A stretch of 64,000 bases of DNA from a virus: IMG/VR virus record IMGVR_UViG_3300050119_000088, positions 1 to 64,000 of that record. One strand, written 5' to 3'. A program made the position numbers and the translations under genes. Position 1 is the stretch's first letter. Every line of letters begins with the position of its first letter. The notes beneath the pieces were generated by a model that was given only the letters and a program-made list of their open reading frames with translations, did not search any database and had not been told where the DNA came from. This document shows positions 1 through 6,862 of this stretch, in pieces.

Positions 1-53
1 CAAAGGGGCCAGAATGGGGAATCATACCGGGAAGCGAGTAAATGCCACCATGA

Positions 54-94
54 GGCGTATAGGCGATTTTAGGCGGGGTGGGGTATTGTACACT
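54..94 (+). repeat. Intergenic element, copy 1 (partner 4851-4884)
   Basis: GGCGTATAGGCGATTTTAGG at 54-73 matches GACGTATAGGCCATTCTAGG at 4851-4870 at 17 of 20 positions. Both are followed within about 15-20 bases by GTACACT. Both copies lie in non-coding DNA in the same orientation, so a shared regulatory site is likely. Confidence 0.45.
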
Positions 95-232
95 AAATGC
101 GTGGCTTACCGATATCGGAAATCGGGTAAAGTTTTATCTCCAATGGTAGTAACGAGTTACGGCAAACTTTCCGGTAAACTTACCAATTCCAAAAGACAAC
201 ATGCCATTCGTGATGTATAACTTGAGTGTGGA

Positions 233-414
233 ACGAACGACGCGACGAAACGAACGACGCGACGAACGACCCACAACTAAGTTATCTGGCATGATGCCAA
301 CGTTTGCGAGTCACGACGACGCGGGGAAAAAAGAAGTGTGGAATTAAAACAACACACTTGCTACCGACCCGGAAGTGAAGTATAACTAAGTTGTGGGACG
401 AACGACGCGACGAA
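233..414 (+). repeat. 17-bp iterons with flanking inverted repeat
   Basis: ACGAACGACGCGACGAA occurs exactly three times: 233-249, 250-266 (in tandem) and 398-414. Between the second and third copy lies an inverted repeat, CCCACAACTAAGTTAT at 270-285 against ATAACTAAGTTGTGGG at 382-397 (one mismatch). Tandem iterons beside a ParB-like gene are typical of a partition site or replication origin; that role is inferred. Confidence 0.6.
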
Positions 415-748
415 CGACGACGCGAAGGACGGACGACCGGACGCGGTAACGATAGCCGCAAATTTTACAATTCGGAGCCCTTAGTTGGGCATGCGGGACG
501 GATGATGTCGGGTCGCGGTGGCGGCCAGAATCATTGTCGGCGGCGAGTCGGAATTTATTCCGGCCGAATGGCTCACACCATTCGCTAAAACGTCTGGCCT
601 ACAAACGTCGGGTTGAATGGCATAGCCATTCGAGTCCTCTTAAGGATACCCAAACTGGCCCATCGGGGTCAGGTGTACACAACTCCGGTACGGTGCTCGG
701 ATAGGACGTTACTATCTGCTATATCTGTACTAACTCAAAAGTACACAA

Positions 749-789
749 GTTTCGAGTCTAGCCTAGTCGCTACTCTTGAATGTCGCCGG
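749..789 (+). repeat. 41-bp inverted repeat, left arm
   Basis: GTTTCGAGTCTAGCCTAGTC and the 21 bases after it are the reverse complement of 1851-1891 with three mismatches. The two arms bracket the ParB-like gene at 906-1844. Confidence 0.8.
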
Positions 790-905
790 GAAGCCGGAAC
801 GGTTTAATCGCCGTTTCGGCTTATGGTAAGCCGACCGGAATGTCCGGTCGGATACCTGTCCGTCCGATACGCTGGCAAGATGCCAGTTTCAAGGGGAATG
901 CTACA

Positions 906-1844
906 ATGGCCGTTTCACAGAAGCTCAAGAACGTTTCGACCGACCTCATCTTCGCCGACTTCGACCGCAACATGCGGATGGCTTCGAGGTACGATGCCTC
1001 GCCGGAGTCCGGGCTGTTCAAGGACATGGACGCCAACGGATTCCGGGAAGACAAACCCCTCGTCGTGTCCATTCAACCGGATGGACGGGTCAGGGTCATT
1101 CAGGGTCACCGCCGGTTCAAGGTCGCCGTCGCCATCCGGGAGAAGAACCCGGACAAGTTGAAGTCCATCCCGTGCATCGTCTTCTCGGGTCTGACCGAGG
1201 CCGATGAGCTGAAGATGATGGTCGACCAGTTCCATGTCCAGTCTCTCAACGACTTCGAGACGTACCTCGCCGTGAAGACCCTTCTCTTGACGGGTCTTTC
1301 GGAGGAGGCCATCGGCCAGCAGATCGGCAAGTCGCGGGGCTTCGTCCAGCGGCGGAAGCAGATCGCCCGGCTCCCCCAGCGGGTCGAAGACCTCTACCGT
1401 GCGAACGCCGAAGGCGGGAAGGACGCCCCGACGTTCAAGTTCACGGATAAGGATCTCCAGAAGCTCGACCAGGCCGCGAACGACGACGTGAAGGCTGGAC
1501 GCGACCCGGTCGCCGAAGGCTCTCTCTTCGCCGAACGCTGGAACGAGTTGGTCACGACCGGACAGGCCGCACCGAGCGACCCGAAGGCCAAGACCCGGAA
1601 GGAATGCCTCGACATGGACCTCATCCTGAAGGACGCCATCATCGGCTCGGTGCTCCATTGGGCCGCTGGTGATCCCGTCGCCCTCGGGGATGTCAAGGAC
1701 CAGATCGCCGTCCTTCGCCTGAAGGCCGACCAGTTCAACGACACCGCCAACGAATTGCGGGTCGCCGAGGCCCTCATCGCCCAATTGCGGGGCGAGATCG
1801 AAGTCTTGACGGCTCCGCCGACCGGCGAGGCCGCGACCGCCTGA
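906..1844 (+). CDS. ParB/Srx-like DNA-binding protein
   Basis: A 312-residue protein with the ParB/sulfiredoxin-fold signature VIQGHRRFKVAVA near residues 65-78, a following helical segment (LSEEAIGQQIGKSRGFVQRR) that reads as a helix-turn-helix, and a charged C-terminal half. ParB-family proteins bind centromere-like DNA or act as CTP-dependent regulators; which applies here is unknown. The start at 906 is chosen over an upstream in-frame ATG because AAGGGGA lies just before it. The gene is clearly GC-richer than the minus-strand block, lies between 41-bp inverted repeats and close to iterons, and may have been acquired as a unit. It is one of five ParB-like genes in the window. Confidence 0.85.
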   Translation: MAVSQKLKNVSTDLIFADFDRNMRMASRYDASPESGLFKDMDANGFREDKPLVVSIQPDGRVRVIQGHRRFKVAVAIREKNPDKLKSIPCIVFSGLTEADELKMMVDQFHVQSLNDFETYLAVKTLLLTGLSEEAIGQQIGKSRGFVQRRKQIARLPQRVEDLYRANAEGGKDAPTFKFTDKDLQKLDQAANDDVKAGRDPVAEGSLFAERWNELVTTGQAAPSDPKAKTRKECLDMDLILKDAIIGSVLHWAAGDPVALGDVKDQIAVLRLKADQFNDTANELRVAEALIAQLRGEIEVLTAPPTGEAATA

Positions 1845-1850
1845 TAACGA

Positions 1851-1891
1851 CCGGCGACATTTGAGAGTACCGACTAGGCTAGACTCGAAAC
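1851..1891 (+). repeat. 41-bp inverted repeat, right arm
   Basis: Reverse complement of 749-789 with three mismatches. It begins six bases after the ParB-like stop codon. Confidence 0.8.
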
Positions 1892-1897
1892 GGGTGG

Positions 1898-1912
1898 GAT
1901 AGCGGTGAGCCA
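1898..1912 (-). promoter_or_regulatory. TGGCTCACCGCTATC element, inverted copy
   Basis: The minus strand reads TGGCTCACCGCTATC. Plus-strand copies stand before the genes at 2587 and 3095. The two plus-strand copies each follow a strong hairpin; this one precedes the hairpin at 1913-1967. Function unknown, possibly transcription control. Confidence 0.5.
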
Positions 1913-1967
1913 AATGGCTTTCGCAATCTTTTTTCTAATCTTAGAAAACGGATTGCTGAAAGCCATT
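1913..1967 (+). terminator. Long hairpin after the ParB-like gene
   Basis: AATGGCTTTCGCAATC at 1913-1928 pairs with GATTGCTGAAAGCCATT at 1951-1967, and the inner TTTTCTAA/TTAGAAAA continues the helix. This near-complete 55-nt hairpin with a T-rich inner arm probably ends the ParB transcript. No classic T-tract follows the outer stem. Confidence 0.5.
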
Positions 1968-2010
1968 CGGCCCGCCTCTATCCCATCCCTGCTTAGGAGA
2001 CCGAAAGACA

Positions 2011-2487
2011 ATGACTCAGTTGATGATGGACGCGAGCAAGTGCGATATTTGCGGCAACGCAATTACCGATACTTGCATCGACGGTCGAACCAAGACCGGC
2101 CAGTGGGGTTTGCTTTGTCCGGGTTGCCATCGCCGAAATGGTGTGGGTCTCGGAATCGGCAAAGGACAACTTTACACCAAGCGGGCGGACGGAACCTTCT
2201 GGAAAGATGGAACCGGCCCGCCCATTGCTGACAAGCCGAAGCCCAAATGGATCGTCAAGATCCAGAAGCCGATCGAAGAGGAGAAGATCGCTCCGCCGGT
2301 CAAGCCGACCAGCGTGGTCGATCGAACCGGGCTGATCGATCTTCGCAAGCTTCATGGCCAGTGCGATCCGATCCTGGATCGCGACCGACTGAAAAAGGAA
2401 TTGGGACTGACAGACGCGGAAATCGACCAGATCAAGCCGAAGCCGTTCGTTCCCGATGATCAGGATGACGATCCTTGGTTCAATTAA
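2011..2487 (+). CDS. Unknown protein with N-terminal zinc-binding cysteines
   Basis: 158 residues. CDICGNAI near residues 11-18 and CPGC near 37-40 form a CxxC...CxxC pair typical of a zinc ribbon. The middle is rich in K and P, and the end is acidic (DDQDDDPWFN). The start has AGGAGA eleven bases upstream. It is second in the left plus-strand block. I do not recognise the family. Confidence 0.7.
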   Translation: MTQLMMDASKCDICGNAITDTCIDGRTKTGQWGLLCPGCHRRNGVGLGIGKGQLYTKRADGTFWKDGTGPPIADKPKPKWIVKIQKPIEEEKIAPPVKPTSVVDRTGLIDLRKLHGQCDPILDRDRLKKELGLTDAEIDQIKPKPFVPDDQDDDPWFN

Positions 2488-2521
2488 GACTTATTGATTG
2501 GGCAAGCGTCTAACAAGACCG

Positions 2522-2562
2522 GATGCGGCCGACCGATATCGGCCGCTGGCTCACTGCTATCT
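2522..2562 (+). promoter_or_regulatory. Hairpin plus TGGCTCACTGCTATC element
   Basis: GCGGCCGA and TCGGCCGC around CCGATA form a perfect 8-bp hairpin, followed at once by CTGGCTCACTGCTATCT. The same arrangement recurs at 3036-3074. It sits between two genes as a terminator or leader element. Confidence 0.5.
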
Positions 2563-2586
2563 CTACCTATTGATTGCGAGAATCAA

Positions 2587-2784
2587 ATGTCCGACTATGC
2601 AAAGTTGCTGGCGTCTTCTATTGCCAGCATGCCTCTCGATCCGATTCTGATCAAAGTCGAGTCCGATGGCAAGTATCGGGTTCTCCGAGGCCATCGGAGG
2701 TTCGCCGCGATCGGAGCCTTTTGCCAGCATCCGACGCTGTTGCAGAGGCTTCGTCGGATCGTCGAGCGGTTCCTCGGTCGATGA
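2587..2784 (+). CDS. Mini ParB/Srx-like protein
   Basis: 65 residues. YRVLRGHRRFAAIGAF (about 29-44) carries the GHRR core of the ParB/sulfiredoxin fold, but there is no helix-turn-helix domain. The predicted start follows GATTGCGAGAATCAA. It may be a truncated ParB copy or a free-standing small regulator that pairs with or antagonises the larger ParB-like protein two genes upstream. Confidence 0.6.
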   Translation: MSDYAKLLASSIASMPLDPILIKVESDGKYRVLRGHRRFAAIGAFCQHPTLLQRLRRIVERFLGR

Positions 2785-2835
2785 CCATCGGTCGAAAGTC
2801 TACCAACTCGGTTAACTCTATTGATCGGAGCAATC

Positions 2836-3024
2836 ATGCCTCTGGTGCTTGAATGGGTTCTTGACGTGATCGATAACGATACGTCAATTCCAAGCGGTCT
2901 TCGGATCGCCTTGCGGCAACGGATTCTTGATCGCGTCAATCGGGAATTGGAAGAGATTCCCATGATGGAAGATCCGAATCCGGAAGGCTTTCCGGAAGGT
3001 GCCTTCGCCTCGGAAGGCCATTGA
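2836..3024 (+). CDS. Small acidic unknown protein
   Basis: 62 residues starting MPLVLEWVLDVID, mostly helical in appearance, ending in an E/G/P-rich tail. ATCGGAG just before the ATG supports this start. No family recognised. Confidence 0.55.
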   Translation: MPLVLEWVLDVIDNDTSIPSGLRIALRQRILDRVNRELEEIPMMEDPNPEGFPEGAFASEGH

Positions 3025-3035
3025 TCGTAACGTGT

Positions 3036-3074
3036 TGGGACCGTCCGTAAACGGTCCCTGGCTCACCGCTATCT
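3036..3074 (+). promoter_or_regulatory. Hairpin plus TGGCTCACCGCTATCT element
   Basis: GGGACCGT...ACGGTCCC forms an 8-bp hairpin followed directly by the same 15-bp element as at 2547-2561. It stands in front of the small membrane gene at 3095. Confidence 0.5.
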
Positions 3075-3094
3075 AAGCAAACAGGGAGCAATCA

Positions 3095-3262
3095 ATGAAG
3101 GGTCTTGGAACGATCGCGTTAGCGTCTTTGCTCTTATTGATTGTTGCAATCCTCGATCAGATTAAGGATCTTGAAATCGCATTCTACTTTGATGCGGCAA
3201 CGAGGCTCGGATTCTGTATCGGGATCGTGGCAATCATTGTTTGGCTTCTGCGGAGGAGCTAG
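3095..3262 (+). CDS. Small two-helix membrane protein
   Basis: 55 residues, shorter than usual ORF cut-offs. IALASLLLLIVAIL and FCIGIVAIIVWLL are two hydrophobic segments separated by a polar loop. AGGGAG precedes the ATG. Its TAG stop overlaps the GTG start of the next gene (TAGTG), and the GGAGGAGC that ends it serves as ribosome binding site for that gene. Function unknown. Confidence 0.6.
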   Translation: MKGLGTIALASLLLLIVAILDQIKDLEIAFYFDAATRLGFCIGIVAIIVWLLRRS

Positions 3263-3729
3263 TGGAGCTTTTCACAAGCAACGGTCCTGTAGCGTTGGTT
3301 GATGAAATCGACTTCTCCCACTGCCTCGCGTACATTCCTTGGAGCCTGAACGGTGAAGGGTATGTACACGCTTGGATTCCCAAAGGCAAAGGGAAGAAGC
3401 TCTATCTTCATCATTTCATTGCAGCCCGCATGCAATTGATTGTTCCAATCGGTTGTATCATTGATCATGAGGATCGAGATCGATGTAACAATCGAAGGGA
3501 CAATTTGCGGGCTGTCACGCAAAGCTACAATCGATTGAACGGTAAGACGGCTTCAACCAATTCGAGCGGATTCAAACACATTTTCGCTGAAGGCGACCAA
3601 TGGGTTGTGAGATTCCGTATTCGGAATGTTGAAGATCATTATGGACCGTTCGATTTGATTACCGCAATCCAGATTCGGGACGAGCATCTTATCCGGTACG
3701 GATTGCCGAAAGCGGACGATACTGTTTGA
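3262..3729 (+). CDS. HNH-AP2-type homing endonuclease
   Basis: 155 residues. The HNH core is VGCIIDHEDRDRCNNRRDNL-like (IDHEDRD...NNRRDNLRAVT), preceded by the YLHHFIAARMQLIVP motif shared with the other copies. The C-terminal region (SSGFKHI...WVVRFRI) corresponds to a diverged AP2 DNA-binding domain. The GTG start coupled to the upstream stop is preferred over the upstream TTG because of GGAGGA. It is the only homing endonuclease gene on the plus strand here and is last before the terminator. Confidence 0.8.
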   Translation: MELFTSNGPVALVDEIDFSHCLAYIPWSLNGEGYVHAWIPKGKGKKLYLHHFIAARMQLIVPIGCIIDHEDRDRCNNRRDNLRAVTQSYNRLNGKTASTNSSGFKHIFAEGDQWVVRFRIRNVEDHYGPFDLITAIQIRDEHLIRYGLPKADDTV

Positions 3730-3771
3730 ATCAGGCCACCCCTGCGAGGAATGGATGCCTCGTTACCTTCT

Positions 3772-3823
3772 GACCGCCTCATGATGATCCTATTCAGGAT
3801 CATTATGGGGCGGTCTTTTTTTT
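3772..3823 (+). terminator. Strong rho-independent terminator
   Basis: GACCGCC pairs with GGGCGGTC around an inner ATGATCC/GGATCAT hairpin, followed by eight T. It closes the plus-strand block and faces the end of the minus-strand block. Confidence 0.9.
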
Positions 3824-4026
3824 GGTTTTTGATTAAAGGACTTTGATTGCCCAATCTGATTACATAATCAAATTATATTTTGATTACACGAGCAAAATAA
3901 ACTTCATTTGAATTTTTAAAAAGAGGGTCAGTTGATTGGATTGCGGACCTTCCGATCAGTAGAATCAAACTAATGGATTTCCCAATCAATATGTCGAGAA
4001 GCGGATGAAGCGGTCGGCGACACCAT

Positions 4027-4438
4027 CTAGTCGGGTGACACCTCACCGTAATGTTCAAGCTCAAGTTGCTTACGAGCATCAATTGCTTGAGCAATCGTTT
4101 TGAATGTTCCAACATATTCACCACGAAAATCAAGAGCATAGTTACCTGCTGGTGTTTCATGCACACCTTTACAGCCAAGAGAATTGGTTGTAAGATTGTT
4201 GTGGCCTCTAGTAACAATACGAAGATTATATCGTTGATTGTTAAGTTTGTTTCGATCTTCGTGATCAATCTCATGTCCGCTTGGGACAATCAGTCCCATT
4301 CGTTGAATAACAAATTGATGAAGCATGATAGCTTTTTTGTTGTGCCAACAATAAGTCGTATGTTCGTGCAAGTGCATACGGTTGATCTTCAGAATCCAAT
4401 TGTGAAAACAAACCATTGCTAAGCATAACTAATAACAT
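4027..4438 (-). pseudogene. Frameshifted HNH-AP2 homing endonuclease
   Basis: The N-terminal part (MLLVMLSNGLFSQLDSEDQ) and the remainder (LHQFVIQRMGLIVP, IDHEDRNKLNNQRYNL) lie in two frames. Together they match the intact gene at 7494-7982. The switch falls in a run of six A on the coding strand near 4335; removing one A restores the frame. It is therefore a pseudogene by one-base insertion, or a sequencing error. The last part looks like a shortened AP2 domain. Confidence 0.75.
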
Positions 4439-4483
4439 AGTCAATATCCGCTTTTCCACGATCCGATTGGGCAATCATAAGCG

Positions 4484-4716
4484 AGAATTGATTGTAGGCC
4501 GACCCCAATCATGTATAGCATCGTTGATATGTGTTGTGGCGTATAGACTTACGGAAATGTTCTGATTACTTATTTAAAGTCATCCATAAGGCAGTATAAA
4601 AGGCAAAAAATAGGGGTAAGATATATATAGCAATTGAGACGCCCTCGGTCAGTGAATTAGCGTAAGTGTATATAGGGTATGTCTTTAGGTCAAAATGGCA
4701 AAATGCAGGGGTCAAG
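4484..4716 (-). repeat. Long intergenic regulatory element, copy A
   Basis: Read on the minus strand this tract matches the plus strand at 63742-63970. The best part is CTTATGGATGACTTTAAA through CCACAACACATATCAA, followed by TACATGATTG. An upstream block, TCAATTGCT, also matches. Both copies point toward the start of a leftward or rightward transcription unit. There is no reading frame in it. Confidence 0.75.
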
Positions 4717-4983
4717 TCGAGGGGTCTGCCGCTGGCGACTAGTAGCTCTGGAGCCCTCACAGTGAATACATACACGCCAGATTGGCCATAGGGGCATTTT
4801 CAGCCCCTAGGGGTAGCCACATTGCCGGTTTTCTCACAACCTCCCTACGAGACGTATAGGCCATTCTAGGGCATGATGTACACTTGTATAGATGTTAAAC
4901 AATTGTTTCACAAGGTACTTTGTGTCGTTACCACAAAACATCGAAAACATGCTTTTCCAGAATCATAGTACCGATTGTAGTAA
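4717..4983. other. Non-coding region upstream of the pseudogene
   Basis: No gene seen. It contains the 4851-4884 element and a GGGGC...GCCCC inverted repeat near 4794-4812. Probably regulatory. Confidence 0.4.
4851..4884 (+). repeat. Intergenic element, copy 2 (partner 54-94)
   Basis: GACGTATAGGCCATTCTAGG then GTACACT. See 54-94 for the match. Confidence 0.45.
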
Positions 4984-5163
4984 TCACACATCACGATCAA
5001 AGATGTTAGATCGCCTTCCATTTTTCCTTGCATCAATTGATCGTTTTCTGCTTTCCATAATCCGTTTCTTCACCATTGTGTGCTCATGAAAAGCAATTCC
5101 CAAGGCCACTAGAAACGCCGCTGCTCCGAACAATGACATACTTAGCAACATTCTATTTAACAT
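4984..5163 (-). CDS. Small single-helix membrane protein
   Basis: 59 residues (MLNRMLLSMSLFGAAAFLVA...), with one hydrophobic segment at about 5-24 followed by a strongly basic tail (KKRIMESRKRS). Its start overlaps the last 11 bases of the upstream gene, as is usual in this block. It is too short for standard ORF cut-offs. Function unknown. Confidence 0.6.
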   Translation of the reverse strand: MLNRMLLSMSLFGAAAFLVALGIAFHEHTMVKKRIMESRKRSIDARKNGRRSNIFDRDV

Positions 5164-5422
5164 TGATCCGATCCCTCACATATTCTAGGAACAATGGAAG
5201 CTCATCTTCTTTGATTACGGCAATCAATGTGGTCGAACTATCTGTCTGGGGTTTGTGATAGATTTCCCAAAACTGTAACAGAGCATCCTCGAAATCCGTA
5301 GCCTCGATATGGTAATAAGCCAACACTCTCTTGGATTGTGTAAGATGTCCTTCAAGCTCAATGGTAGTATCTTCGACTTTGCAAAGCAATGTAAGATTCA
5401 TTTTGTTTTCAACTAAGCTCAT
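5153..5422 (-). CDS. Unknown small protein
   Basis: 89 residues. AAGGAGCG eight bases upstream supports the start. The pattern TIELEGHLTQSKRVLAYYHI and EDALLQFWEIYHK suggests a mixed alpha/beta fold. It overlaps the genes on either side by a few bases, so it belongs to one transcription unit with them. Confidence 0.6.
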   Translation of the reverse strand: MSLVENKMNLTLLCKVEDTTIELEGHLTQSKRVLAYYHIEATDFEDALLQFWEIYHKPQTDSSTTLIAVIKEDELPLFLEYVRDRINVK

Positions 5423-5517
5423 CTATCGCTCCTTGCAGCTGCCTTGTACGAATCATACTCCTTGGGCGGCTTTTGTCCGATCTTCTCAGCGAACTTCTGT
5501 GGATTGATGATTCGCAT
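5419..5517 (-). CDS. 32-residue basic mini-protein
   Basis: MRIINPQKFAEKIGQKPPKE followed by YDSYKAAARSDR. The start is two bases after the stop of the upstream gene with GGGAGCG in front, and its stop overlaps the next ATG (ATGA). The exact fit between neighbours is the evidence. Function unknown. Confidence 0.5.
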   Translation of the reverse strand: MRIINPQKFAEKIGQKPPKEYDSYKAAARSDR

Positions 5518-5518
5518 C

Positions 5519-5839
5519 TTAGTCGCTCCCCATCGTTGCCTTGGCGGTTCGGATCTCCATACGCCCGGGATTGAAATACATCTTGCGTTGACTGTTGCCT
5601 GAGATGTAGGTCAACTGATTGACCAATCCGCGATCAATGGCCCTTTGAATGTAATAAGTGAAATCATCACCATGCAATGCTTCGTCGAAGATGCTTTCCA
5701 TCTGATAATCTTCAACGAAGTTGCTGAAATGCAAGTTGTGATCTAGGATGCGATCAAGTGTCTCGCATCTACAGAAATCGAAACCGCAATTCAGGCATTT
5801 GCCATCTTCTCGGCGCTCGCTATCGTAGACTTCGGACAT
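5519..5839 (-). CDS. Unknown protein with CxxC...CxC motif
   Basis: 106 residues. CLNCGFDFCRC at about 15-25 may bind zinc. The central part (EDYQMESIFDEALHGDDFTYYIQRAIDRGL) looks helical. It begins the 5.8-kb cluster, downstream of a palindrome at 5860-5874 that may be its operator. Confidence 0.6.
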   Translation of the reverse strand: MSEVYDSERREDGKCLNCGFDFCRCETLDRILDHNLHFSNFVEDYQMESIFDEALHGDDFTYYIQRAIDRGLVNQLTYISGNSQRKMYFNPGRMEIRTAKATMGSD

Positions 5840-5859
5840 GATTGTAAAAATCCCTGTAT

Positions 5860-5874
5860 TGACGATATACGTCA
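5860..5874. promoter_or_regulatory. Palindrome TGACG-ATATA-CGTCA
   Basis: A perfect inverted repeat in the 80-base gap upstream of the gene starting at 5839. A repressor or activator site is plausible; no matching regulator is identified. Confidence 0.4.
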
Positions 5875-5920
5875 GCGAATAATAGTAGTCCCCAACAACT
5901 ATAGGCTAACGCTAGTCGCC

Positions 5921-6094
5921 TCATTTATCCGTGATCCTAACTTGATCATCAATCAACTGAAGCATATCATTCAATGCCTGGATATAACATGCTCTTCCCA
6001 TCAATTGCATGTACAACAGGCGTATCGATATGTGGCAAGCGTCAATCATGTTCAACGTTGCACGATCGACTTGGATCATTTTTCGTTTTCTCAT
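5921..6094 (-). CDS. 57-residue unknown protein
   Basis: MRKRKMIQVDRATLNMIDAC..., apparently all helical. Its ATG overlaps the stop of the preceding mini-gene (ATGA). Confidence 0.5.
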   Translation of the reverse strand: MRKRKMIQVDRATLNMIDACHISIRLLYMQLMGRACYIQALNDMLQLIDDQVRITDK

Positions 6095-6150
6095 TCCGCA
6101 CTTTCAATACGTTTGCGAATAGTACGGGCATCCATGCCCTTGACAATCAT
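6091..6150 (-). CDS. 19-residue mini-ORF
   Basis: MIVKGMDARTIRKRIESAE. Both ends overlap neighbouring genes as ATGA (stop of the 6147-6377 gene, start of the 5921-6094 gene). It may encode a peptide or simply couple translation between the two. Confidence 0.35.
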   Translation of the reverse strand: MIVKGMDARTIRKRIESAE

Positions 6151-6377
6151 TTGGTCGCGAACTCCGGCTCTGCCCTCACAGCATCGAGCGACTTCACGAA
6201 GCTGAAGAGCATGTAATCCAGCCGTTGTTCCGGCTCGATGGTCCATAGTGCGAGCATGACCTTGATCTCTGCTTGGGCAAGCTCTCGCGTAGGAAAGTGC
6301 CACATGAAATACAGCTTGCGATCATTGGATCGCGGCATCAGAATATGCTGCCTGCCACAATGCTCGAATACGATCAT
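6147..6377 (-). CDS. Unknown small protein
   Basis: 76 residues, MIVFEHCGRQHILMP... The start overlaps the upstream stop (ATGA). RKLYFMWHFPTRELAQAEIK suggests strands followed by a helix, as in several other small genes here. No family recognised. Confidence 0.55.
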   Translation of the reverse strand: MIVFEHCGRQHILMPRSNDRKLYFMWHFPTRELAQAEIKVMLALWTIEPEQRLDYMLFSFVKSLDAVRAEPEFATK

Positions 6378-6586
6378 GTAATCTCCTGAATAAGATCCTG
6401 GACGGGAACGAGAAAATTCATTTGAGGATGTTGATGGTCCCACTGGATCTTCGCAATCGTCATTGCACTATCTGGATACCGATGAAAGGCAACAACGGTT
6501 CCTCTTGCCGCTGTTGTGCCAAGAGCCTTCCTGGCTCGGGATTCATCCTTAAACTGAACGCGATCATGGATCTTGAAACAATACAT
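6374..6586 (-). CDS. Unknown small protein, possible SH3-like fold
   Basis: 70 residues. KIHDRVQFKDESRARKALGT then ARGTVVAFHRYPDSAMTIAKIQWD has the alternating strand pattern of a small beta barrel. This is inference only. Confidence 0.55.
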   Translation of the reverse strand: MYCFKIHDRVQFKDESRARKALGTTAARGTVVAFHRYPDSAMTIAKIQWDHQHPQMNFLVPVQDLIQEIT

Positions 6587-6621
6587 ATGTCATTCCTTGA
6601 ATAGCATGCTCATGTAATCCG

Positions 6622-6819
6622 TTACGCAGCCTTGGCGACTTCATCTCCCTTGAGCCAGTTGTTGCTCTTGAGATCAATGTCTTCCATCTTCGGATCATGT
6701 TGCCACGACTTGCGAAGCTTGATGGCGCAATCAATGGCGTTCTGATTGTTTTGGTATTTGTAACGCCACGTCTGGTTGCTGGAGATGTAATAGAAACCGT
6801 TGCTGTAGACGATGTTCAT
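6622..6819 (-). CDS. Unknown small protein, paralog of 25866-26108
   Basis: 65 residues from MNIVYSNGFYYISSNQ. GFYYI...YKYQNNQNAIDCAIKLRKSW aligns with GYFHI...FKYEREADAQECLDNLSEAW in the gene at 25866, so the two form a small family. The chosen ATG follows AAAGGG. A GGA-loop hairpin lies just upstream at 6844-6854. Confidence 0.6.
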   Translation of the reverse strand: MNIVYSNGFYYISSNQTWRYKYQNNQNAIDCAIKLRKSWQHDPKMEDIDLKSNNWLKGDEVAKAA

Positions 6820-6843
6820 AATAGTGAACCCTTTGGGGAAAAA

Positions 6844-6854
6844 GCCATCCTGGC
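6844..6854 (-). promoter_or_regulatory. GGA-loop hairpin GCCA-GGA-TGGC
   Basis: In the leader of the gene starting at 6819 the transcript has a 4-bp stem presenting GGA in the loop, the core of a CsrA site. The flanking bases resemble those at 24691, 24912 and 45535. Confidence 0.5.
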
Positions 6855-6862
6855 AATATATC

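Larger units (their letters stand above)
1..748. other. Left-end non-coding tract
   Basis: No gene here is convincing: the open frames are short, overlap each other and lack a good ribosome binding site. The tract holds three 17-bp direct repeats (233-414), part of an element also found at 4851-4884 (54-94), and at 706-724 a stretch (ACGTTACTATCTGCTAT) nearly repeated at 26258-26275. It most likely carries regulatory or replication/partition sites upstream of the ParB-like gene. Confidence 0.5.

Noticed and set aside
14-220. 68-codon plus-strand frame
   Set aside because: No good ribosome binding site, part of a region with regulatory repeats, basic low-information translation. Left as non-coding.
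915-1913. 332-codon minus-strand frame opposite the ParB-like gene
   Set aside because: Shadow of a GC-rich gene; the plus-strand product has a clear ParB motif.
3873-4289. 138-codon minus-strand frame
   Set aside because: Overlaps the HNH pseudogene in another frame and has no start signal.
4330-4345. Programmed ribosomal frameshift in the HNH gene
   Set aside because: Joining the frames needs a +1 shift at a plain A-run; the usual -1 slippery arrangement does not fit, so mutation or error is simpler.
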